NCBI GenBank assembly: GCA_009774535.1
Contig: VSNY01000063.1
Location: 1 to 20,977, forward strand
Direction of reading: 5' to 3'
DNA from: Lachnospiraceae bacterium
GTDB taxonomy: Bacteria; Bacillota; Clostridia; Lachnospirales; Lachnospiraceae
Length of the DNA: 20,977 bases
In this document: positions 1 to 6,080 of the stretch, piece by piece
How the letters are laid out: each line of letters opens with the position of its first letter
Position numbering within the stretch: position 1 is the stretch's first letter
Program-made: the position numbers and the translations under genes
Notes under the pieces: generated by a model
Database searches by the model: none
The model's input: only the letters and a program-made list of their open reading frames with translations
Told to the model about the DNA's origin: nothing

Positions 1-7
1 ATCTATA

Positions 8-80
8 ACAGTTCAGATCACCCATGGAACTGTCAGGTATCCAGCCATTCAGAATTGCTTCGCAATGAGCCGGATACCTG
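8..80. repeat. Two adjacent inverted repeats (hairpins)
   Basis: Two stem-loops lie back to back in the non-coding end of the window. The first pairs ACAGTTC (8-14) with GAACTGT (27-33). The second pairs CAGGTATCC (34-42) with GGATACCTG (72-80) and holds an inner hairpin, ATTGC-TTC-GCAAT (54-66). On the minus strand they lie about 50 nt past the stop of the LacI-family gene, so they could help end its transcript, but no T-run follows as expected for an intrinsic terminator. They could equally be a dispersed structured repeat or the edge of a mobile element. The pairing is seen directly; the role is unknown. Confidence 0.55.
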
Positions 81-127
81 CACCCACTACATTTTCATAC
101 TTTGTATCATAATTTAGACAGTAATTT

Positions 128-1171
128 CTATATAAAAGGAACCTCTTCCCCAATCCGCTTCGCACTGTCCCGTTCGATAAATTCCCCGTCAATCATATAT
201 ACACCTGTCTTATAATCCGGATTTTCCAGCTTATGCAGCAAAATATGAATCGCTCTTCCCGCCATCTCCCTGATTTTAATCGCATACGTCGTAATCCCGA
301 TCTGCGGAAACGATTCATTGATAAAATTATCAAAGCCTACAATGGATATATCATCCGGCACCGCATATCCATTCTCCGTCAGCCTGCGGACCATGGCAAG
401 CGCCGCCATATCATTGTTGCAGAAAAAAGCTGTCGGCATTTCTTCTTTTGGCGGCAGCTTAAAATAGCGGTCATAATCGCCCGCACCCGTCTTTCTGTCA
501 CGGTCTTCAATCAGCCAGTCTTCCCTAAGCGGAACTCCATGCTGCATCAAAGACTTTAAATACCCGAAAAACCGGTCATCAATACTTGTTGTCGCCAGTC
601 TGGTTCCTACAAACCCGATTTTGGAATGCCCCATACGAAATAAATAATTTGTCATCCGGTAAGCGCCCATCATATTGTTGCTTACTACAGAATCCGTGTC
701 TTCCTCATTGGCAAGCGTATCTAACAAAATCAAAGGCAGGCACACATTTTTCCGAAGAAACTTTGTATATTCCAACGTAAACGTCCCCATCAGGACCACC
801 GCGTCGGCTTTTTCCTCTTTTACCATCTTTGGCAGGCGAACCTCATGCTCCTCATCAAAGCTGATCACTTCCAACATGGCAAAACAATTTTTTCGTATCG
901 CTTTTTGGGACAGTTCCTGATACATACGCAGATAAAAAGAAGACGGGCCGCCGAGATAGCGTTCTGCTACTGCAACCCCGATGGTATAGCTTCTGCGTTC
1001 TTTCGATTTATCCTGCGTTGATTTTACATAGCCCATTTCGTCGGCCAGCTGCCTGATTTTTGCACGCAGCTCCTCGCTGACGCCCCTTTGGCCGGACAGC
1101 GCCTTGGAGACAGTAACCGTGCTTACCCCCAGCTGTTTTCCGATATCTGCTAATTTTACTGCTTTGGACAT
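128..1171 (-). CDS. LacI/GalR-family transcriptional regulator
   Basis: A 347-aa DNA-binding repressor of the LacI/GalR family. The N-terminus is a typical LacI helix-turn-helix (about residues 5-52, with VKLADIGKQLGVSTVTVSKA followed by a hinge region). The rest is a periplasmic-binding-protein-like sugar sensor, including the SIVGFDN motif near residue 285. Full family length. The start is set at the ATG at 1171 because AAAGGTGG (1180-1187) sits 8 nt upstream; an in-frame GTG four codons earlier lies inside that ribosome binding site and is unlikely. A sigma-A-like promoter and a 33-bp palindrome lie just upstream, suggesting autoregulation. It faces the same way as the glycan operon but is separated from it by remnants and Rpn units, so no regulatory link to that operon is implied. 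The ligand cannot be read from sequence. Confidence 0.93.
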   Translation of the reverse strand: MSKAVKLADIGKQLGVSTVTVSKALSGQRGVSEELRAKIRQLADEMGYVKSTQDKSKERRSYTIGVAVAERYLGGPSSFYLRMYQELSQKAIRKNCFAMLEVISFDEEHEVRLPKMVKEEKADAVVLMGTFTLEYTKFLRKNVCLPLILLDTLANEEDTDSVVSNNMMGAYRMTNYLFRMGHSKIGFVGTRLATTSIDDRFFGYLKSLMQHGVPLREDWLIEDRDRKTGAGDYDRYFKLPPKEEMPTAFFCNNDMAALAMVRRLTENGYAVPDDISIVGFDNFINESFPQIGITTYAIKIREMAGRAIHILLHKLENPDYKTGVYMIDGEFIERDSAKRIGEEVPFI

Positions 1172-1179
1172 AAGTCTTT

Positions 1180-1187
1180 CCACCTTT
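1180..1187 (-). promoter_or_regulatory. Ribosome binding site fixing the LacI-family start
   Basis: Reads AAAGGTGG on the minus strand, 8 nt before the ATG at 1171. The alternative GTG start (1181-1183) is part of this site, so the ATG is the better start. Confidence 0.7.
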
Positions 1188-1231
1188 ATTTGTCTGGTTT
1201 AGCTACTGACGCAGCAGATTTTTTAGTTAAG

Positions 1232-1264
1232 TAAGCAGCTTAATTTAGTAAATTAAGCTGCTTA
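1232..1264. promoter_or_regulatory. 33-bp perfect palindrome, candidate operator of the LacI-family gene
   Basis: Two 16-nt arms are exactly complementary around a single central base at 1248 (left arm TAAGCAGCTTAATTTA). The site begins 1 nt downstream of the predicted -10 and so covers the expected transcription start of the LacI-family gene. LacI-family repressors bind palindromes, usually 14-20 bp with a central CG step. This site is longer and lacks the central CG, so it could be an unusual operator, a site for another dimeric regulator, or a hairpin at the 5' end of the mRNA. It has no adjoining T-run. Confidence 0.6.
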
Positions 1265-1265
1265 T

Positions 1266-1294
1266 AATGTATGCCATTTCCAGATGTTTGTCAA
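1266..1294 (-). promoter_or_regulatory. Sigma-A-type promoter of the LacI-family gene
   Basis: On the minus strand a consensus -35 TTGACA (1289-1294) is followed by a 17-nt spacer and a -10 TACATT (1266-1271, four of six matches to TATAAT). Position, direction and spacing fit the LacI-family gene starting at 1171, leaving a 5' untranslated leader of about 90 nt that includes the palindrome. Confidence 0.6.
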
Positions 1295-1341
1295 CTAGGC
1301 AATTTGGCGGATTTTGTATCTATTGCGGCGGAAACACTTTT

Positions 1342-2430
1342 TATACTACAAATGAAATTCCGCATACAGTTTTTCCAGCAGCTGCGGATTTTGCGCGCTG
1401 ATAATTTCATCAATATCTTCTTCGCGTCCCTGTTGTCTTAAACAGAAAAACAAGTTTCGCAAACGGTCTTCGCCCCGTTTTTGTCCAATTCTCTCGCCTC
1501 GTTTTTCACCTCGTTCTTCCCCCCGCAGTTCCCCGCGCTTTTCAAACATTCCAACAATTGTCATAATCTCATCCGCCTCCTTTACAATGCTTTTGGAATA
1601 GTCCGCATATGGATTGTACTGCGGATCTCCTGCTTTTTTTACAAATACGGACTGCAGATACCGAATCAGATCGTCTCCCATTGCTCCCTGATCTGAAAAG
1701 TCTTCCGCCAGAAAAATCAGACACAGATGAATCAGATCCGCTTCGCTGTTCAGTCTGCTGACTGCCGCATCATATCTGGCTTTCTTCTTTTCACTGTACG
1801 TTTTGCTCTCTTCTTCCCGGCTGTTGGTTCCGGCAATAGACAGCTCCTGTCTGGAATACTGTAATACTTTTGGTATACCGTTGACGATTATCCATACAGA
1901 GTAGACCGGTTTCAGCTTTGCGTAGTCTTCTTCTCCCGGGCTGTCCAGCTGGCGGCTTAACATCCGGCTGCAATAATAAATGCCCCGCTTTGGAACCGGG
2001 TATCCTGGATATTTCTCCCGCTGCATTTCCAGATCAAAATACAGATCCACCAGCAGCAGATCCTGGGAATCCGGATATCGGCAGCCTACCATGACATCAT
2101 AATACGTTTTTGATTCTTCCCCTTTTCCTACATCCTCTGTGGTTATTTGTACCGCCACTTCCTCGTCGCCTTTTACCGAAACGATCAGGCTCTCGATCTT
2201 TTCCGGAGGCAGGTTTTTATATTCTTTTACGATATTTTTTAATATGGGGGACAGGAATTTTTTGTTTCGGAATAATTGCTTAAATTTCTGGTCATAGGTG
2301 TACTCGGATTCTTTCAATGCCTGTTCCTGTAAGCTTTTTTCGGTCTCTTGCATTTCAACTGTCTCCTCCTGTTCTGATGTCCTGGCTATTTGGCTTTTTA
2401 TCGGCCGCTCTTTGTATTATATAGCTTCAT
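1342..2430 (-). mobile_element. Rpn-type unit, copy 1 of a direct repeat
   Basis: Positions 1342-2418 match 2545-3621 base for base except at two sites (1403/2606 and 1406/2609). After a 2-nt length difference the match resumes for TATAGCTTCAT (2420-2430, equivalent to 3625-3635). The unit holds one Rpn-family ORF, its AGGAGG site and about 65 nt of upstream DNA. At its right edge TATATAG (2418-2424) and CTATATA (2432-2438) form a hairpin. No terminal inverted repeats or target duplications typical of classical insertion sequences were seen, so the true ends remain approximate. Confidence 0.7.
1346..2353 (-). CDS. Rpn-family PD-(D/E)XK nuclease / putative transposase (copy 1)
   Basis: A 335-aa protein of the Rpn / PD-(D/E)XK nuclease family transposase group (PF12784-like). 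Members such as E. coli RpnA are reported DNA endonucleases that promote recA-independent recombination. The N-terminus has the usual YDQKFKQLF stretch (about 20-28). The nuclease core shows YYDVMVG with D86 and FDLEMQ with E109 and Q111, followed by KRGIYYCSRMLSRQL (about 122-135), matching the family pattern of Asp, then E-x-Q, then a conserved R-x-x-Y-Y region. Residues 273-295 form an Arg-Gly-Glu repeat also common in the family. An AGGAGG site lies 11 nt before the ATG. The protein is identical to the one encoded at 2549-3556. Function in this organism is inferred from family. Confidence 0.88.
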   Translation of the reverse strand: MQETEKSLQEQALKESEYTYDQKFKQLFRNKKFLSPILKNIVKEYKNLPPEKIESLIVSVKGDEEVAVQITTEDVGKGEESKTYYDVMVGCRYPDSQDLLLVDLYFDLEMQREKYPGYPVPKRGIYYCSRMLSRQLDSPGEEDYAKLKPVYSVWIIVNGIPKVLQYSRQELSIAGTNSREEESKTYSEKKKARYDAAVSRLNSEADLIHLCLIFLAEDFSDQGAMGDDLIRYLQSVFVKKAGDPQYNPYADYSKSIVKEADEIMTIVGMFEKRGELRGEERGEKRGERIGQKRGEDRLRNLFFCLRQQGREEDIDEIISAQNPQLLEKLYAEFHL

Positions 2431-2544
2431 TCTATATAAGGCATAAGGCAAAATTTTTTCTTACTCACCCTGATAGTAATTGAAAACAGGCCATGATTAA
2501 CAATACATTGCGTTTTGCAGAAAACAAGGAAAGAAATGATCCGC

Positions 2545-3635
2545 TATACTACAAATGAAATTCCGCATACAGTTTTTCCAGCAGCTGCGGATTTTGCGCG
2601 CTGATTATCTCATCAATATCTTCTTCGCGTCCCTGTTGTCTTAAACAGAAAAACAAGTTTCGCAAACGGTCTTCGCCCCGTTTTTGTCCAATTCTCTCGC
2701 CTCGTTTTTCACCTCGTTCTTCCCCCCGCAGTTCCCCGCGCTTTTCAAACATTCCAACAATTGTCATAATCTCATCCGCCTCCTTTACAATGCTTTTGGA
2801 ATAGTCCGCATATGGATTGTACTGCGGATCTCCTGCTTTTTTTACAAATACGGACTGCAGATACCGAATCAGATCGTCTCCCATTGCTCCCTGATCTGAA
2901 AAGTCTTCCGCCAGAAAAATCAGACACAGATGAATCAGATCCGCTTCGCTGTTCAGTCTGCTGACTGCCGCATCATATCTGGCTTTCTTCTTTTCACTGT
3001 ACGTTTTGCTCTCTTCTTCCCGGCTGTTGGTTCCGGCAATAGACAGCTCCTGTCTGGAATACTGTAATACTTTTGGTATACCGTTGACGATTATCCATAC
3101 AGAGTAGACCGGTTTCAGCTTTGCGTAGTCTTCTTCTCCCGGGCTGTCCAGCTGGCGGCTTAACATCCGGCTGCAATAATAAATGCCCCGCTTTGGAACC
3201 GGGTATCCTGGATATTTCTCCCGCTGCATTTCCAGATCAAAATACAGATCCACCAGCAGCAGATCCTGGGAATCCGGATATCGGCAGCCTACCATGACAT
3301 CATAATACGTTTTTGATTCTTCCCCTTTTCCTACATCCTCTGTGGTTATTTGTACCGCCACTTCCTCGTCGCCTTTTACCGAAACGATCAGGCTCTCGAT
3401 CTTTTCCGGAGGCAGGTTTTTATATTCTTTTACGATATTTTTTAATATGGGGGACAGGAATTTTTTGTTTCGGAATAATTGCTTAAATTTCTGGTCATAG
3501 GTGTACTCGGATTCTTTCAATGCCTGTTCCTGTAAGCTTTTTTCGGTCTCTTGCATTTCAACTGTCTCCTCCTGTTCTGATGTCCTGGCTATTTGGCTTT
3601 TTATCGGCCGCTCTTTGTATTTATTATAGCTTCAT
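2545..3635 (-). mobile_element. Rpn-type unit, copy 2 of a direct repeat
   Basis: Second head-to-tail copy of the unit at 1342-2430, separated from it by 114 nt of unique AT-rich DNA (2431-2544) in which no gene is seen. Its right edge abuts and forms the end of the chimeric glycosyltransferase ORF, whose stop codon (3624-3626) lies inside the unit boundary. Here the edge carries a different hairpin, CTTCAT (3630-3635) with ATGAAG (3642-3647). Confidence 0.7.
2549..3556 (-). CDS. Rpn-family PD-(D/E)XK nuclease / putative transposase (copy 2)
   Basis: 335 aa, identical in protein sequence to the copy at 1346-2353, including D86, E109, Q111 and the C-terminal Arg-Gly-Glu repeat. The two DNA copies differ only in two adjacent codons near the 3' end (Glu GAA/GAG and Ile ATT/ATA), both silent. 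The same upstream AGGAGG site is present. Both frames are fully open, so both may be expressed. The near identity points to a very recent duplication or to gene conversion between copies. It could be an assembly duplication, but the unique spacer and distinct flanks argue against a simple artefact. Confidence 0.88.
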   Translation of the reverse strand: MQETEKSLQEQALKESEYTYDQKFKQLFRNKKFLSPILKNIVKEYKNLPPEKIESLIVSVKGDEEVAVQITTEDVGKGEESKTYYDVMVGCRYPDSQDLLLVDLYFDLEMQREKYPGYPVPKRGIYYCSRMLSRQLDSPGEEDYAKLKPVYSVWIIVNGIPKVLQYSRQELSIAGTNSREEESKTYSEKKKARYDAAVSRLNSEADLIHLCLIFLAEDFSDQGAMGDDLIRYLQSVFVKKAGDPQYNPYADYSKSIVKEADEIMTIVGMFEKRGELRGEERGEKRGERIGQKRGEDRLRNLFFCLRQQGREEDIDEIISAQNPQLLEKLYAEFHL

Positions 3636-4646
3636 CCCATTATGAAGTAAAGATATATTTCTATTTCCCTGGATGAACCAGAAGAGAAACACTTTTCGGC
3701 ATTCATCTAATTTTTTTGTTCCTTCCCGGCTGGACTCTGCGATAATATAATGCGGCCTATGCTTGGATTCCATATAAATCTTGGCCACATACTGTCCCAT
3801 AATCCCCATACAGAACAGCTGTATACCACCCATAAAAATCACAGCACAGATCATAGAAGCCCAGCCTGCAACCGGATCGCCAAAACAAATGCGCCAGATT
3901 ACTACTGCAATTAGTAAAATAAATGCCGCAAAGGTCATAACTCCTCCAAAGAAAGAAGATATATGCAAAGGCACATGTGAAAAATTAAGAATCCCATCCA
4001 CCGCATACCGGAATAATTTCCAAAAATTCCACTTGCTTTTTCCCGCCAGACGCTGCACATTTTCATATGGCATCCAATAGGTCCGAAATCCCACCCATCC
4101 AAAAATACCTTTTGAAAAACGATTATATTCTCCCATTTCCGCAACGGCATCTGCCATTTCTTTTTTCATAAGCCGGAAATCGCGCGCGATGTCTGTATCT
4201 GAAATACGGTTCATGATCCAATAAAAACCGCGTGCTAACGCAGAACGCAAAACAGGTTCTCCCTTTCTTCCGGCGCGTCTGGCTGCTACACTGTCATATT
4301 CACCTGATTTTATAATTTCCAGCATTTCAGGCAGCAATTGCGGCGGGTCCTGCAAATCTGCATCCATAACCGCAACAAAATCACCCTTTACATTCTGGAA
4401 TCCTGCATACATCGCTGCCTCTTTTCCAAAATTTCTGGAAAATGACAGATAACATACATGTAAGAGAATTAAAAAAACATAAATAGCCATTGCAGGCTGG
4501 TAACAATTATACCCTGCTGCTAAAGTCAAAAAAGATAATCCGTATCTTCTCTCTTTAAAAAAATGCGCTGCATATACACAGCTATATACCGCTGCTGCGT
4601 AAATAAATAAGGTTTCCGAAAACTGATACCATTCCGCAATAAACAC
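3624..4646 (-). CDS. Chimeric ORF: GtrII-like membrane fragment fused to truncated GtrB-like glycosyltransferase
   Basis: A 340-aa open frame made of two unrelated pieces. Residues 1 to about 65 look like the middle of a GtrII-type membrane glucosyltransferase (FIAEWYQFSETLFIYA, then YNCYQPAMAIYVFLILL). From about residue 67 it is a GT2 glycosyltransferase of the GtrB/DPM1 type, entering at the family motif SFSRNFGKEAA, then the metal-binding DADLQDPP (95-102), and two C-terminal membrane segments (about 223-250 and 262-285). The first roughly 70 residues of the GT2 domain, with the nucleotide-binding start, are missing, so activity is unlikely. The putative start is a GTG with no convincing ribosome binding site. 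The last codons fall in the edge of the Rpn unit. Best read as a deletion product; a translated but inactive membrane protein cannot be excluded. Confidence 0.75.
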   Translation of the reverse strand: MFIAEWYQFSETLFIYAAAVYSCVYAAHFFKERRYGLSFLTLAAGYNCYQPAMAIYVFLILLHVCYLSFSRNFGKEAAMYAGFQNVKGDFVAVMDADLQDPPQLLPEMLEIIKSGEYDSVAARRAGRKGEPVLRSALARGFYWIMNRISDTDIARDFRLMKKEMADAVAEMGEYNRFSKGIFGWVGFRTYWMPYENVQRLAGKSKWNFWKLFRYAVDGILNFSHVPLHISSFFGGVMTFAAFILLIAVVIWRICFGDPVAGWASMICAVIFMGGIQLFCMGIMGQYVAKIYMESKHRPHYIIAESSREGTKKLDECRKVFLFWFIQGNRNISLLHNGMKL

Positions 4647-4690
4647 ATTACAGAACCCTGTTATGCATCCGGCCTGCAGGATCTTTGTCG
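4452..4690 (-). pseudogene. Internal fragment of a GtrII-like glucosyltransferase
   Basis: The frame of the chimeric ORF stays open upstream of its GTG and continues the same membrane protein (ILQAGCITGFCN before FIAEW), overlapping the 3' end of the truncated ugd in another frame. The pattern of an N-x-F-I-A-E-W segment, then an S-E-T helix, then a Y-x-Y-Q-P/A helix resembles the GtrII family (PF14264), polytopic enzymes that transfer a lipid-linked glucose on the outer face of the membrane. Only about 80 residues of an expected 450 or more remain. Both ends are illegitimate junctions; exact break points are approximate. Confidence 0.6.
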
Positions 4691-5425
4691 TATACCCCTG
4701 CGCACCTGGTTAATATCTGCCCCGACGCGTTCACAGATCCCGGACATTTCATTCATAAAGGAAATTTTAGCAGCCAGCATGGAATTTGCCGCATATTTGG
4801 TCATTTCGGCACTTGCAATATCCATCCTGATAAAATTTTCCGGGTTGATCAAATAGGGCTTATACAGCTCCGTCATCACATCCGCCGCCCGTTCGTTATC
4901 GGCGCCAATCACAATGCGGTCCGGTTTGAGGCAGTCGCTGACGGCTGTTCCTTCTTTTAAAAATTCCGGGTTGGAAATCACATCAAAGGTCAGCGGCTTT
5001 TTTCTAAGATCCAGCTGCTGCTGGACGGCTGCGCGTACCTTCCCGGCCGTGCCGACCGGAACGGTAGATTTGTCCACAATATACATATGGCGGCACATAC
5101 CTGCTCCAATGCTTTTTGCCGCTTCCAGCACGTAATGCAAATCTGCGCTTCCGTCTTCGCCCATTGGCGTGACGACGGCGATAAAGCAGATTTCACAGAC
5201 AGCAAGCGCTTCCGCCAGTTCTGTCGTAAAATACAAGTGTCCCTGCGTTGTATTTTTTGTTACCAGATCGGTAAGCCCTGGTTCATAAATCGGTATCCGG
5301 CCGTTTTTGAGCTGTTCTATTTTGGCGGTGTCCACATCTACGCACCACACCTGATTTCCCATTTCTGCAAAGCATGTACCTGTTACCAGGCCCACGTATC
5401 CGGTTCCTATCACTGCGATTTTCAA
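4661..5425 (-). pseudogene. ugd: UDP-glucose 6-dehydrogenase, 3'-truncated
   Basis: The first 245 or so residues are a clear UDP-glucose/GDP-mannose dehydrogenase: Rossmann motif GTGYVG (7-12), DKSTVPVGTA, the catalytic-loop NPEFLKEG, and the helix TKYAANSMLAAKISFMNE with the active-site Lys and Asn. The match stops at GADINQVRRGI. The next nine residues (RQRSCRPDA) come from an adjoining GtrII-like gene read out of frame, then TAG/TAA-type stop. The family motif GYGGSCFPKD with the catalytic Cys is lost, as is the whole C-terminal UDP-binding domain (full length about 440 aa). UDP-glucuronate formation is therefore not expected. Start is TTG at 5425, with AAGGAG overlapping the end of the glf fragment, so the original operon junction survives on that side. 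Confidence 0.85.
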
Positions 5426-5428
5426 CGT

Positions 5429-5776
5429 TCAGTTCTCCTTTTCTATAATCTTTTGCGCTAACTGCATAGCATGATCAATGGCCGCGTCCATGTTGCAGTA
5501 CATATACTGCGCCAGCCGTCCCGACAGGTATAAATGCGGAATCTGGTCTGCCAGCGCCAGATATCGGTTATAACAGTCCCTGCTTTCTTTGGTCTCCTCC
5601 GGATAATACGGAATATCCCCCTGCATGCAGGCTTTTGGATATTCATACACCAGAATTGTCCCATTCGGAGCCTGTTCTTTTTGCAGCAGCTTATATTCGC
5701 TGATTCTTGTATAAGCAAAACGGTTCGGGTTAATGAAAAATGCCATGGATGATTTTGGAGAAATACAGGAATACAT
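5429..5776 (-). pseudogene. glf: C-terminal fragment of a second UDP-galactopyranose mutase
   Basis: From about residue 11 the frame matches the last quarter of Glf: FINPNRFAYTRISEYK, then GDIPYYP, then the FAD-contact segment LYLSGRLAQYMYCNMDAAI. The equivalent part of the intact Glf here (9018-10205) reads ITRITEYK, NEPYYP and LFLCGRLADYQYYNMDMVM, so the two are clearly homologous but divergent, not a recent duplication. The N-terminal FAD-binding GxGxxG region is gone. Upstream of about 5745 the sequence belongs to a plus-strand gene remnant. The fragment cannot be an active mutase. It ends 3 nt before the ugd remnant, so glf and ugd were neighbours in the older locus. Confidence 0.82.
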
Positions 5777-5902
5777 GATGTCGGCACAGAAAGAACATGC
5801 AGTAGAAACATATGCTAAACTGAAAAAAAGTATCTAAGGTTAAAAGCGTTACTCAACAACTTAGGAGTAAACCTTACAGATATCGATGAAATCAAAGAGT
5901 AA
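5733..5902 (+). pseudogene. 3' end of an unidentified plus-strand gene, frameshifted
   Basis: From 5745 the plus strand reads MDDFGEIQEYMMSAQKEHAV, then ETYAKLKK, with a stop at 5835. If one A is added to the run of seven A at 5823-5829, the frame continues KYLRLKALLNN, then LGVNLTDIDEIKE, to a TAA at 5900-5902. The combined tail has a plausible amphipathic, helical, charged composition, which suggests a real protein C-terminus. Its 5' part is missing, replaced by the glf fragment on the opposite strand at about 5740-5745. I do not recognise the family; a mobile-element accessory protein is one possibility. It is the only gene-like stretch on the plus strand that I judge real. Confidence 0.45.
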
Positions 5903-5989
5903 GGATCATCGATTGCAATCTGCATAAGCAGGCCGCTAACCAGCGTGTAAAGTTCCTGGAACTGGCACGGTGTTGGATTTTGAGATGCC

Positions 5990-6016
5990 CGGGCGGCAGA
6001 CTTGGACTGCCGCCCG
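5990..6016. repeat. GC-rich perfect inverted repeat
   Basis: CGGGCGGCAG (5990-5999) and CTGCCGCCCG (6007-6016) form a 10-bp stem with a 7-nt loop. It lies in the 178-nt gap (5903-6080) between the plus-strand remnant and the end of the glycan operon, where no gene is seen. On the minus strand it is about 65 nt past the last stop codon of the operon, so it could slow or end transcription, but neither side has a T-run. It might also be part of a mobile-element end. Confidence 0.55.
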
Positions 6017-6080
6017 AAAAGTCTGGTGATAGCAGGCTTTACAACATTTGCCGGACATTTCGGATTTGGCGTTCAGACCT

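Noticed and set aside
5429..5811. A 117-codon minus-strand frame (5458-5811) overlapping the glf fragment
   Set aside because: It is a shifted frame of the glf remnant; the homology to Glf is in the frame ending at 5429.
5990..6016. Intrinsic terminator for the glycan operon
   Set aside because: The stem is strong but no T-run follows on either strand, so I list it only as an inverted repeat.
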